The position numbers and the translations under genes were made by a program. DNA of 64,000 nucleotides from Roseovarius aestuarii (GTDB lineage Bacteria; Pseudomonadota; Alphaproteobacteria; Rhodobacterales; Rhodobacteraceae). The stretch covers positions 1 through 64,000 of the forward strand of contig JAPWHL010000019.1 in the NCBI GenBank assembly GCA_027214255.1, read 5' to 3'. The notes under the pieces are model-generated. The model saw nothing but the letters and a program-made list of their open reading frames with translations. It was not told where the DNA came from and made no database searches. Every line of letters begins with the position of its first letter. Position 1 is the stretch's first letter. This document shows positions 16,483 through 26,368 of this stretch, one piece after another.

Positions 16483-16507
16483 AACGTCGGTGGTAGTGAT
16501 TGGTTCC
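16483..16507 (-). promoter_or_regulatory. EcfG-type promoter of the PLDc_N-yihY operon
   Basis: On the minus strand GGAAC (16507-16503), 16-base spacer, CGTT (16486-16483), 92 bases before the start codon at 16390. Confidence 0.78.
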
Positions 16508-16687
16508 CCCGTCTGACGCGCTTTGCAAATCCGATCCTCTTATGGTGCAAGCATCGGCGCATATGGTCCAGCGAATTACACCCAACCAGGCAGACGCATT
16601 GGACATGGCGTTGTCTAAAGCGCTGAGTACAGTAAATTGCCTTATGCCCCAATGCTCGCGCCTCCCGAACTGCCGTATGCTGTCCTG

Positions 16688-17302
16688 ATGCCCCGATCAA
16701 GTGATACGACCACAACGCCACTGGCGCGCCAGATCAGCACATGCCGCCTTTGCGCGGACCGTTTTGCGGCAACGGCCACCGCACATGCACCGCGTCCCGT
16801 GCCATGGTTCACTCCTAAGGCACGCATCCTAATTGCAGGTCAGGCGCCGGGCGCGCGGGTTCATGCCTCGGGCATTCCATTTAACGACCCGTCGGGGGAT
16901 CGGCTGCGTGATTGGCTAGGGTTGGATCGCGACACGTTTTATGACCGCGCACGCATCGCCATCGTGCCCATGGCGTTCTGCTTTCCCGGCTATTCCGCCA
17001 AAGGGTCGGACCTGCCACCACCTCCCGTCTGCCGCGCGACATGGCATAATCACGTCATGGCCGAGCTAACCAATCTATCGGTTCGCCTCATCATCGGGGG
17101 GTATGCCCATCGGTATCATCTAGGAGCGCGTACCAATGTGACACAAACCGTTCAGGCATGGCGCGACCTGCCAACCGGCACGTTTGCCTTGCCTCACCCG
17201 TCGTGGCGCAATACCGGGTGGTTGAAGAAAAACCCGTGGTTTACGGATGAATTGCTGCCCGTGCTTCGGGCCCGCGTCAAGGAGGCGCTGAACGATGGTT
17301 GA
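16688..17302 (+). CDS. uracil-DNA glycosylase family protein
   Basis: A 204-residue protein of the uracil-DNA glycosylase superfamily. Motif A reads GQAPGARVHASGIPFNDPSG and the second active-site motif is HPSWRN near the C-terminus. Cysteines in CRLC and further on (AFCFPG, PPVCRA) could bind a 4Fe-4S cluster as in families 4 and 5, which is an inference. These enzymes excise uracil or other damaged bases. I chose ATG 16688 because homologues begin just before the CxxC; an ATG at 16637 would add 17 residues. It overlaps the next gene by 8 bases. Confidence 0.82.
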   Translation: MPRSSDTTTTPLARQISTCRLCADRFAATATAHAPRPVPWFTPKARILIAGQAPGARVHASGIPFNDPSGDRLRDWLGLDRDTFYDRARIAIVPMAFCFPGYSAKGSDLPPPPVCRATWHNHVMAELTNLSVRLIIGGYAHRYHLGARTNVTQTVQAWRDLPTGTFALPHPSWRNTGWLKKNPWFTDELLPVLRARVKEALNDG

Positions 17303-18089
17303 AGTCACAGTACTGGACACAGCCCACGCAGCCATGCAGGCCGACCCTGACGACACATCGGCGCGTCTGGCGTTCTATCACCGGCTCGCAGGGTCCGAAC
17401 TCCATCTGTTGCTCGAAGCCGAACCAACTCCCGGCAGCGATCAGGTTTCACCACAGGTGTTCGAGGTCGAGGGCGTGACCTATGCGCTCGCCTTTGACAC
17501 CGCCGACCGTCTGGCCGCCTTTTCCGGCGCACCTGCCCCTTACGCGGCATTACCGGGGCGCGGGCTGGCAGGTATGCTGGCCGAGGGCGGAGTTGGACTG
17601 GGCCTCAATCTGGACGTCGCCCCTTCGGCGATCTTGATTCCACCCGATGCCCTGAATTGGTTGCGTGACACACTCGGAGTGGACAGCCCCAACGCGGCCT
17701 CAACCCTCCCCGAGGCCGTACACGCGCCCGGCAATCTGCCTCCAACCTTGCTGCAAGCACTCGACAGTGCGCTGGCACGCATGGCCGGCTTGGCGCAACG
17801 GGCCTATCTGGCCGAAGCGCTCTATCCTGGTGGCGTAGAGGGCCATGTTCTGATGTTCATCGGCGCGATCCCCGAAGCAGAAGAGGCGCTGACCCGCGCG
17901 GTATCTGAAGCGTTGGTTTTTTCAGGCATCGAGGCGGGCGCGCTGGATGTCGGGTTTACCGAGGCAGACAGCGTGTTAGCCCAGCGTCTGGCACGCGTGG
18001 GACTACAATTTGATCTACCCGAAGTGACCAAACAGGTTGCCAGAATCACCCCCGGATCGGACCCGCAAAAACCGCCGAAGCTTAGATAA
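17295..18089 (+). CDS. SseB family protein
   Basis: A 264-residue, acidic, soluble protein. The region VFEVEGVTYALAFDTADRLA (about residues 55-75) followed by YAALPGRGLAGMLAEGGVGL matches the SseB N-terminal domain, and the C-terminal half (GHVLMFIGAIPEAEEALTRA) fits the SseB C-terminal layout. The molecular role of these proteins outside enhanced serine sensitivity in E. coli is not known. Its start lies inside the glycosylase gene, so the two form an operon. A 10-bp-stem terminator follows. Confidence 0.72.
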   Translation: MVEVTVLDTAHAAMQADPDDTSARLAFYHRLAGSELHLLLEAEPTPGSDQVSPQVFEVEGVTYALAFDTADRLAAFSGAPAPYAALPGRGLAGMLAEGGVGLGLNLDVAPSAILIPPDALNWLRDTLGVDSPNAASTLPEAVHAPGNLPPTLLQALDSALARMAGLAQRAYLAEALYPGGVEGHVLMFIGAIPEAEEALTRAVSEALVFSGIEAGALDVGFTEADSVLAQRLARVGLQFDLPEVTKQVARITPGSDPQKPPKLR

Positions 18090-18098
18090 GCGCCGACA

Positions 18099-18128
18099 TG
18101 ATGCCCCAGATCAGGGCGGGGGCATCAT
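18099..18128. terminator. intrinsic terminator between convergent genes
   Basis: A perfect 10-bp stem (18099-18108 with 18119-18128) and 10-base loop, followed by CTTTT on the plus strand. It lies between the SseB-like gene and ghrA. Confidence 0.75.
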
Positions 18129-18136
18129 CTTTTCGG

Positions 18137-19066
18137 TCAGTACCCGTTTGCACGGTCCACAAGATGTACAAACGGCTCTCCGGCCTCACCGCGGCGGATG
18201 TTTTCCACGATGACTTCTGACGCAGTTCGAGCCCGCGTTTCCGAGGCAATATGCGGTGTCACCGTCACGTTTGGATGTGCCCAATAGGGATGCTCGACCG
18301 GCAAAGGTTCGATCCGGAAAACATCCAGCGTGGCATGTGCGACCTGCCCGCTGTCCAGCGCCGCCAGCAAGGCCTCATCATCAATCAGCGGCCCGCGTCC
18401 GGGATTCACGACAAACGCACCACGCGGCAAGCGCTCCAATCTTTCGGCGTTCAACAGATTGTCCGTCGCCCCCGTCAGAGGCAACAACAGCACAAGAATT
18501 TGCGCCGTCTCCAACGCCAGATCCAGACCCGCGTCACCATTCAGGCACGTGATGCCGGAAAAATCCTTTGCAGATCGGCTCCACCCAGTTACGGGAAACC
18601 CCAATCCGGCCAGCGCCTGCGCACAAGCTGTCCCCAATGCGCCAAGCCCCAGAACAGTGATCGGGCGATCCGCCGCAAGGGGGGGCACTTCCGTGCGCCA
18701 AAGCCCGTCCTGCCCCTGAATATGCGAATCCATACCCAGATGGTGGCGCAACACATGGCCTGTGACCCATTCCACCATGCCCTGCGTCAATCCATGATCA
18801 ACCATACGCGCCAAAGGCTGTGTCAGTGTCGCGTTGGTCACCACATCCTCGACCCCGGCCCACAGGTTCAACACCGCCTTTGCACGGGTATAGGGCGTAA
18901 AATCCGTCAATCCGCTGTTCGGCGCATAGATGATGTAATCGACTTCTTCGGGGGGGATGTCCGTGGCGACATGCGCCTTGATCCCTGCCGCGTCTAGTGC
19001 CGCGCGCAATGGCGGCTCGTATTGAAGCCAGCGAGGCGGAAGGGCGGCAAACAGGACATTGGGCAT
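18137..19066 (-). CDS. ghrA: glyoxylate/hydroxypyruvate reductase A (D-2-hydroxyacid dehydrogenase)
   Basis: A 309-residue NAD(P)H-dependent 2-hydroxyacid dehydrogenase. The Rossmann motif GLGALG lies near residue 139, the NPGRGPLIDDEALLAALD segment near 222 carries the catalytic Arg/Asp region, and TPHIASETRART near 273 carries the active-site His. The short N-terminal domain (YIIYAPNSGL, LNLWAGVEDV) is the GhrA type. It reduces glyoxylate and hydroxypyruvate. It follows rodA by 18 bases on the same strand, so it may be carried on the cell-shape transcript. Confidence 0.87.
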   Translation of the reverse strand: MPNVLFAALPPRWLQYEPPLRAALDAAGIKAHVATDIPPEEVDYIIYAPNSGLTDFTPYTRAKAVLNLWAGVEDVVTNATLTQPLARMVDHGLTQGMVEWVTGHVLRHHLGMDSHIQGQDGLWRTEVPPLAADRPITVLGLGALGTACAQALAGLGFPVTGWSRSAKDFSGITCLNGDAGLDLALETAQILVLLLPLTGATDNLLNAERLERLPRGAFVVNPGRGPLIDDEALLAALDSGQVAHATLDVFRIEPLPVEHPYWAHPNVTVTPHIASETRARTASEVIVENIRRGEAGEPFVHLVDRANGY

Positions 19067-19084
19067 CTTGAGAACTCTCGGTCG

Positions 19085-20224
19085 TTATCTAGGTCTGTGA
19101 ACATGCGCACTTTGGACCAATCCGAACCCAATCAAAAGGATCAACATTGCCGATCCGCCATAACTGACCAGTGGCAAGGGCACACCCACAACCGGCGCCA
19201 GCCCCATCACCATCGACATGTTCACCGAGAAGAACAAAAAGAACGTCGTCGCAATGCCAAAGATCAACAGTGACGAGAACCTGTCACGATTGGCCACCGC
19301 CGATGAAATGCAGAACACGATGATCAACACATACAGTCCCAACAACGAAATCGCCCCGAGAAAGCCGAATTCCTCGGCAAGCGTGGTAAAGATAAAGTCG
19401 GTATGTTTTTCGGGCAGAAAATTCAGGCGCGATTGCGTGCCCTGCATAAAGCCCCGTCCCGTCCATCCCCCAGAGCCAAGCGCGATTTTGGACTGGGTGA
19501 TGTGATATCCCGCACCCAATGGATCACTGGAAGGGTCCAGAAATGTGTCTATCCGCCGATATTGATAATTGGCCAACAACTGCCAATCCGTGCCACGGCT
19601 GCGAAACACGGCGGTAACCAGACCGATGACCGCGGCCACCACAGCCGCGAAATAGGCCCAATGCACCCCGGCGAAAAACATCATCGCGCCCCCCGCCGCA
19701 ATCAGCAGGATCGAAGTGCCGAGATCGGGCTGCTTCAACACCAGATAGACAGGCACAAGAATCAGCACGACAGGAATCAACACCCAAACTGGACGCGATG
19801 TGCGCTCCATCGGCAACCAATCGTAATAAGCGGCCAACAACATCACCAACGTGATTTTCATCAGCTCAGAGGGTTGCAGACGCATGAACCCCAGATCGAT
19901 CCACCGTTGCGCGCCCATACCGATACTGCCGAAAAATTCGACAGCGAACAGCAGGGCAAGCGACACACCATAGGCCACGCCGGCCACGCTTCGCCAAAAC
20001 CAAATTGGCACCATCCCAACACTCAGCATCGCCACGAAACCCAGCGCAAACCGCTTCATTTGCGGTTCGGTCCACGGTTGAAACGAGCCCCCTGCGACGG
20101 AATAGAGCATCAAGAACCCGACGCACGCCACCGCTGTCAGCAACAAGGCCAACGGCCAGTTCACATAAAGTATTTTGCGCAGGCCGGTCGGGACATTCTT
20201 GACGGTGTATTCAAGATAGCTCAT
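19085..20224 (-). CDS. rodA: RodA peptidoglycan glycosyltransferase (SEDS family)
   Basis: A 379-residue polytopic SEDS protein that polymerises lipid II during cell elongation. Key stretches are QRWIDLGFMRLQPSELMKIT near residues 107-126, GWTGRGFMQGTQSRLNFLPE in the large loop, and PLVSYGGSAMLILLIGFGL at the end. The start overlaps the mrdA stop by 4 bases, coupling it to its transpeptidase partner. It is the fifth gene of the mre cluster. Confidence 0.95.
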   Translation of the reverse strand: MSYLEYTVKNVPTGLRKILYVNWPLALLLTAVACVGFLMLYSVAGGSFQPWTEPQMKRFALGFVAMLSVGMVPIWFWRSVAGVAYGVSLALLFAVEFFGSIGMGAQRWIDLGFMRLQPSELMKITLVMLLAAYYDWLPMERTSRPVWVLIPVVLILVPVYLVLKQPDLGTSILLIAAGGAMMFFAGVHWAYFAAVVAAVIGLVTAVFRSRGTDWQLLANYQYRRIDTFLDPSSDPLGAGYHITQSKIALGSGGWTGRGFMQGTQSRLNFLPEKHTDFIFTTLAEEFGFLGAISLLGLYVLIIVFCISSAVANRDRFSSLLIFGIATTFFLFFSVNMSMVMGLAPVVGVPLPLVSYGGSAMLILLIGFGLVQSAHVHRPR

Positions 20225-22161
20225 GCGCGATCACTTGCATCCTTGGAGTAATCCGGACGGGCCTCGCGCAGGCGCTTTTGCTGGGCGCGAATACGGGCGC
20301 GGTCCTTGCTTGGGTAGGCCTCCAGCGGGGGGTCTTCACCATAAAGCGCCTGCAACGTGATGTCGCGCGCCACGGGGGCCGCCGCAGATGACCCTCCTCC
20401 ACCATGTTCGATCACAACAGCGACGGCATAGCGCGGATTGTCATGCGGCGCGAAATCGACAAACAACGCATGGTCGCGTCGCTCCCACGGCAAATCCGAA
20501 TTGCGCCGCACGCCCTGTGCACGCTCGGCGGCCGTAATGTTGCGCACCTGACTGGTCCCGGTCTTGCCGGCCATACGCATACCCTCGGCGACGATGCGAC
20601 TGCCATACGCAGTGCCGCGCCGATTGTTCGAGACGTCATACATGGCACGCCGGATGGTGCGCAGATTGTTTTCATTCAGGCCCATATCTTCGCCATGGCC
20701 CGTCGGCGTTTCGACCCCGTCTATGGATTTGATCAGCCGTGGCGTCACTGAACGCCCCGTGGCCAAACGCGCGGTCATCACCGCAAGCTGCATCGGCGAG
20801 GTCAACACATAGCCCTGCCCGATTGAGGCATTCACACTGTCACCAATCACCCAATCCGTGTTGCGCGTTTCGCGTTTCCACTGTTTGTCAGGCACGAGCC
20901 CCGTTGCAACGCCTGTCATTGGCAGGTCGTGCTGGACGCCCAAGCCCAGACGCCGGGCCATCTCGGATATTTTCTCGATCCCTGTGCGCAGGGCCATTTC
21001 ATAGTAATAAACGTCACAGCTTTCGCGTAACGAGCGTGCCAAATCGACGTTCCCGTGACCTGCTCGTTTCCAGCAATGGAATTTGCGGTCACTGACCTCT
21101 AGGTAGCCGGGGCAATAGACCGTGTCGTCAGGAACGGATATTCCCGCCTCCAGCGCCGCCAACGCCGTTACCATCTTGAAGGTAGAGCCGGGCGGGTAAA
21201 TCCCCTGTACCGACTTGTTCGGGAGGGGGCGGTACTTGTTTTCCAAAAGTGCGTTATAGTCAGCTACGGAAATGCCACGCACGAACAAGTTGGAGTCAAA
21301 CCCCGGCGTCGAGACACTGGCCAGAACATCTCCCGTCTCACAATCCAGTACGACCGCAGCAGCACTTTCGCCCTCGAGGCGAGCGTGAATGTAAGATTGC
21401 AGCGCGCTGTCTGTCGTAATTTGCAAATCCCGCCCCGCCTGACCTTCGCGGCGGTCCAATTCACGCATGACCCGTCCGGCCGCGTTTTGTTCAACACGTT
21501 TCGTGCCAGCAGTGCCGCGAAGGATATCCTCGCGTTGGTTTTCCAGCCCGACCTTACCGATCTGGAACCTCGGAATCAGCAGCAATTGGTCAGGGGCCTC
21601 GATCCGCTCAAGATCATAGTCACTGACGGGCCCAACATACCCCACGACATGGGCATATTCATCATTCATCGGGTAACGGCGTGACAGACCCACCTCTGGG
21701 CGAACCCCCGGCAAGGCCGGGGCGTTAACCGCTACACGGCTTAACTCCTCCCAAGAGACACGATCAGCGATCGTGACTGGATGCAGGCGCGTGCGCAGCA
21801 TCTCTTCGCGGGCGCGCTTTACCTCGTCCGGGTCCAATGTCACCAAACGCGACAGACGCTCAATCACGCGATCCACATCTCCGGCCTCATCACGCTCCAT
21901 CGTGATGCGATAGCTGGGAACATTCTCGGCAATGATCAGCCCATTGCGATCATAGATCTGGCCACGAGCGGGCGGTATCAACCGGATTTTGATCCGGTTT
22001 TCCTCGGCCAGCAACCGAAACTGGTCAGCCTGATCGACCTGCAAATACCGCATCCGCCAGGCCAGAAGGCCCAGAAAGCCCGCCTGGCCAGCCCCGACGA
22101 TCAAACCGCGACGGGTGACTTTGCGATGGCTCAGGGCCGTATCACGTTTGGGACGTCTCAT
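20221..22161 (-). CDS. mrdA: penicillin-binding protein 2 (peptidoglycan D,D-transpeptidase MrdA)
   Basis: A 646-residue class B penicillin-binding protein with one N-terminal membrane segment (about 22-40). The pedestal domain follows, and the transpeptidase domain has the SxxK motif in PGSTFKMVTAL, and KTGTSQV near residue 546. It cross-links peptidoglycan made by RodA during elongation. Start and stop overlap mreD and rodA by 4 bases each, so translation is coupled. The length is normal for the family. Confidence 0.95.
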   Translation of the reverse strand: MRRPKRDTALSHRKVTRRGLIVGAGQAGFLGLLAWRMRYLQVDQADQFRLLAEENRIKIRLIPPARGQIYDRNGLIIAENVPSYRITMERDEAGDVDRVIERLSRLVTLDPDEVKRAREEMLRTRLHPVTIADRVSWEELSRVAVNAPALPGVRPEVGLSRRYPMNDEYAHVVGYVGPVSDYDLERIEAPDQLLLIPRFQIGKVGLENQREDILRGTAGTKRVEQNAAGRVMRELDRREGQAGRDLQITTDSALQSYIHARLEGESAAAVVLDCETGDVLASVSTPGFDSNLFVRGISVADYNALLENKYRPLPNKSVQGIYPPGSTFKMVTALAALEAGISVPDDTVYCPGYLEVSDRKFHCWKRAGHGNVDLARSLRESCDVYYYEMALRTGIEKISEMARRLGLGVQHDLPMTGVATGLVPDKQWKRETRNTDWVIGDSVNASIGQGYVLTSPMQLAVMTARLATGRSVTPRLIKSIDGVETPTGHGEDMGLNENNLRTIRRAMYDVSNNRRGTAYGSRIVAEGMRMAGKTGTSQVRNITAAERAQGVRRNSDLPWERRDHALFVDFAPHDNPRYAVAVVIEHGGGGSSAAAPVARDITLQALYGEDPPLEAYPSKDRARIRAQQKRLREARPDYSKDASDRA

Positions 22162-22697
22162 GCCCGGCCCGCCACTGCTGCGACGTCGCCGGGACGCACC
22201 CTGCGCACCCGTGCAAATAAGGCCGATGCGGCCACGACCAGCGGATAGACCAGAACGGTCATTGCCATTTGCATCAGGCTAAGACCCAAAGGCGCCTGCG
22301 GCACCAACAGAATGGCCAGTACCGTGCGTTCGGCAAGTGTCATCGCGACCAAAGCGATAGCTACCGAAAGCCATTCAGGCGCAAACCCCATGTCGCGCAG
22401 CCCCGCCGCACGCGCTTTTAATGCCTCGGACCCAATCAGCACCAATGCGGCCCACAGGCCCGGCGGGCGTTGAAACATCAGGTCTGCCAACAACACCAGC
22501 GCGGCAATCAACAAAGGTGGCGCATATTCGGGGCGACGCAATACCCACGCAAAGGTCAACGCCACAATCAAATCCGGCCCGGCCCAGCCACGCGGTAATG
22601 TGTCCAACGGCAACAAGCGCCAAAAGATGATCGACAAGCACACAGCGGCAAAGATTAACCGTCGGGCCAGAATGTAGATTCCGGATTGCTCAACCAT
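22158..22697 (-). CDS. mreD: rod shape-determining protein MreD
   Basis: A 179-residue membrane protein with five or six hydrophobic segments in the place always taken by mreD. MreD sequences are poorly conserved, so position counts for much of the evidence; a WGLPRGW-like stretch (DTLPRGWAGPDLIVALTFAW) is present. I chose ATG 22697, which overlaps the mreC stop by 8 bases and follows GAGGAAGG; a GTG at 22706 is an alternative. Confidence 0.88.
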   Translation of the reverse strand: MVEQSGIYILARRLIFAAVCLSIIFWRLLPLDTLPRGWAGPDLIVALTFAWVLRRPEYAPPLLIAALVLLADLMFQRPPGLWAALVLIGSEALKARAAGLRDMGFAPEWLSVAIALVAMTLAERTVLAILLVPQAPLGLSLMQMAMTVLVYPLVVAASALFARVRRVRPGDVAAVAGRA

Positions 22698-23625
22698 CGA
22701 TGGCACCTTCCTCCGGTTCGCTTACACTCGCATCAGATTGGGCATGCCCGGCTGGCCCGATCAATGTTCCCGGGGTCTCGATCCGTGTCGATCCATGGTC
22801 ACGCAACACACGTAAAAATTCAAGCCGCTCGTAATCCGCGGCAAGGCGCAACCGCATCCGCCCGCCCGGATCCTGCGCCACCTGCCCCAACAACAGCCCA
22901 GCAGGAAACACCCCGCCGTCACCGGATGTAATCACCCGATCACCGGGGCGCACACTGCCGGCATCCTCAAGAAAATCGACAGGCGGCGCAGCGGTGTTAT
23001 CACCGATCACCAATGCACGTTGTCCCGAAGGTTGCACCGTAACCGGTATACGGCTGGATGTGTCGGTCAACAGGATGACCCGCGCCGAGTTTTCACCAAC
23101 ACCGGAGACACGTCCGACCAATCCTAAACCGTCCATCGCGGCCCAGCCGTCGACGATCCCATCGCGCGCACCGACATTCAGCAACACCGATTGCCGAAAA
23201 GGCGACCCGCTGTCGGCACTGACCACGCCCGTCACAAAGGTCAGGCGCGGGTCCAGCCGGACATTGTTAAGATCCAGCAGACGGGCATTTTCCTGCTCCA
23301 GTTGCAGCGCGGCCTCTTTCCATGCCTGCATTCGTTGCAACTCTCGGCGCAGTTCCTGATTTTGCTGATAAATGCGCTGATAGCTTTGAAAATCCCGCAA
23401 CAGACTGACTGTTCCCGTGACCGGTGCCATCATCCAATCAAAATTTGGCACGACAGTATCGACCACTTGGGCGCGAAACCGTTCCACGCGGGGGCTGTCA
23501 ATTCGCCAGAACAAGAACAGTCCCAGCAGACACACCAACAACACCCCCAGAAGCAAGCGCTTCAGCGGTCCGGTGTAATCGTCGGACTGTCTTTTGTCCT
23601 TGGCCAACGGGGCCCCTTTCGACAC
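22690..23625 (-). CDS. mreC: rod shape-determining protein MreC
   Basis: A 311-residue bitopic protein: a membrane helix at about 23-41, a coiled coil near residues 75-120 (QNQELRRELQRMQAWKEAAL), and the beta-barrel domain with VGARDGIVDGWAAMDGLGLV and ITSGDGGVFPAGLLLG. MreC scaffolds PBP2 and RodA in the periplasm. The start at 23625 is a GTG. It follows mreB after a 112-base gap and overlaps mreD. Confidence 0.93.
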   Translation of the reverse strand: MSKGAPLAKDKRQSDDYTGPLKRLLLGVLLVCLLGLFLFWRIDSPRVERFRAQVVDTVVPNFDWMMAPVTGTVSLLRDFQSYQRIYQQNQELRRELQRMQAWKEAALQLEQENARLLDLNNVRLDPRLTFVTGVVSADSGSPFRQSVLLNVGARDGIVDGWAAMDGLGLVGRVSGVGENSARVILLTDTSSRIPVTVQPSGQRALVIGDNTAAPPVDFLEDAGSVRPGDRVITSGDGGVFPAGLLLGQVAQDPGGRMRLRLAADYERLEFLRVLRDHGSTRIETPGTLIGPAGHAQSDASVSEPEEGAIDG

Positions 23626-23737
23626 AGGACGGCGACGGCGGAAGGCGCGCGTCGATCATCAGATACCACACAAAACTATATAGGGTGTAGTGGCGTCAAA
23701 CCCATACCCGCGTGACGGCGGAAATGAGCAGATCTTT

Positions 23738-24799
<1,062 letters not shown>

Positions 24800-25006
24800 T
24801 CATGAATGCGGATAATGCTTCTGGCATGCGCCAGCAGACAATCGCCCTTATAGAGCGATGGCGCTTTACGTTAAAGGCCCTGTTTGCAGCGGATCAGCGC
24901 GTATTTGCCAGAAATGGGTATTGGTTTGCATAGCGGCGCTGACCGCTTAATCTTGCGCCGCTGTAAAGCGACCAAGGCGGGCGGGCGCCGTAAACAGGGA
25001 TGTAGG

Positions 25007-25213
25007 ATGCTGATCGTTGTCGGACTGTTTATAGCATTTGTTCTGGTGGTGATTTTCTCCAACCGGAAAACGCGCAATTGCCGTTGGCGTGCAGACCAAA
25101 CTGCCGACGTCGACGGCTCCAGTGCATGGCGCTGTGCCGCCTGTGGTGGGCGGGTCTTTACAACAAGCGGCAAACCGCCTTTGATTTGTTTGCTGAATTC
25201 CCCAGATCTGTAA
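25007..25213 (+). CDS. small membrane protein with zinc-ribbon-like CxxC
   Basis: A 68-residue protein: one membrane helix (residues 1-18, MLIVVGLFIAFVLVVIFS), then a basic stretch RKTRNCRW and the motif WRCAACGGRVFTTSGKPP, with a further Cys near the end. The single Cys before and the CxxC after would allow a metal site, but a full four-cysteine zinc ribbon is not obvious. Similar small proteins of unknown function occur in Rhodobacteraceae. The start was taken at ATG 25007, after TAGG; a longer frame from 24884 is not supported. It precedes the DUF1989 gene by 12 bases. Confidence 0.65.
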   Translation: MLIVVGLFIAFVLVVIFSNRKTRNCRWRADQTADVDGSSAWRCAACGGRVFTTSGKPPLICLLNSPDL

Positions 25214-25225
25214 GGCGTACCGTCA

Positions 25226-26098
25226 ATGACACACATTCCGACTGCCCCCGACGACGCTGACGACCGACGCGCGATCACACCTGTAATTTGCTATCCCAAT
25301 GACACGCTACAGCAACCAGATCTGTCGCTCTATGCCAGCGCGCGCACCGACGCGGTCAAAATTGACGAAATTCGCGTCAATCCTCGCGACGCCGCCTGCT
25401 TTACTGCCAAGGCCGGCCAGTTCTTTCGCATTTCATCCATCGAAGGGCCGCAAGTCGGTGATCTGAACATTTGGAATGCCCATGACCTGAACGAGCGATT
25501 CTATTCTGGAAAATCGCGGGCCTTGCATGGCACCCACCTGACCACCGGAGAACGAATGTGGAGCAGTTTCCCTGCTCTTCGCCCCATGGCCACGATCACC
25601 ACCGACACGTTAGGATGGTACGGGATGGACGCGTATGGCGGATCCGTTCATGATGTGATCGGCACGCGGTGCGACCCCTATACCGGTAATCTGTTGTCAG
25701 GGTCGCAATATCACCATTGTTGCCACTCGAATCTGACCCGCGCACTCAGTGATAGAACCGGCCTGCCATTGCACGAAGCCGAGCGTCACGTCCATGATGT
25801 GCTGAATGTGTTTATGTGCACCGGCTTCACCCGCGATACAGGGCAATACTTTATGAAGGCCAGCCCCGTGCGTCCCGGTGACTATCTGGAATTCTTCGCC
25901 GAAATCGACCTGCTGGGCGCGTTATCAGCCTGCCCCGGCGGGGATTGCTCAACCCAGCATTCCAGCGATTCGGTTCCTTGTTATCCCTTATTGGTCGAGG
26001 TGTTCGCACCTCCGCCCGGCGCATTGCAGGGGTGGGTCAGCCCGGCACTTAACGGTTACGACCGCAGCCATGGCAGGGCCACGACCAAAGACGCATAG
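25226..26098 (+). CDS. urea carboxylase-associated (DUF1989) family protein
   Basis: A 290-residue cytoplasmic protein with the DUF1989 pattern: AKAGQFFRISSIEGPQVGDL near residue 61, then FYSGKSRALHGTHLTTGERM, and CHSNLTRAL with DVLNVFMCTGF, where His and Cys residues are thought to bind metal. Relatives accompany urea carboxylase and act in guanidine/carboxyguanidine-related or other unknown reactions; no urea carboxylase gene is nearby here. The long N-terminal extension of about 35 residues is unusual. A strong terminator follows. Confidence 0.85.
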   Translation: MTHIPTAPDDADDRRAITPVICYPNDTLQQPDLSLYASARTDAVKIDEIRVNPRDAACFTAKAGQFFRISSIEGPQVGDLNIWNAHDLNERFYSGKSRALHGTHLTTGERMWSSFPALRPMATITTDTLGWYGMDAYGGSVHDVIGTRCDPYTGNLLSGSQYHHCCHSNLTRALSDRTGLPLHEAERHVHDVLNVFMCTGFTRDTGQYFMKASPVRPGDYLEFFAEIDLLGALSACPGGDCSTQHSSDSVPCYPLLVEVFAPPPGALQGWVSPALNGYDRSHGRATTKDA

Positions 26099-26204
26099 GC
26101 TGTGCCTTTGGGATACAACGGATGGCGCAGGCGCAAGGCACGCACCTAAGATGTTGCACCGTACTGTGGCCAGCCCCGCATCACTGACAATGGTCCCGAA
26201 AACA

Positions 26205-26234
26205 CAAAGGCCCCGGATCTCTCCGGGGCCTTTG
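26205..26234. terminator. intrinsic terminator between DUF1989 gene and ctaD
   Basis: A perfect 12-bp G+C-rich stem (26205-26216 with 26223-26234) and a 6-base loop, flanked by A and T tracts. It lies in the 270-base gap between convergent genes; no coding feature is seen in the rest of that gap. Confidence 0.9.
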
Positions 26235-26368
26235 TCTGTCTCATTCAACCGTTATCTTAAAGCACTTCAAGAAACACTGCGGCATTGATTTTCTTGAAAC
26301 GCGTGCGGGGTATCAGCGTTGCGCGCGTTTCAATTCATTTTCATGCCTCAGGCAGAGTTATAAACGCC

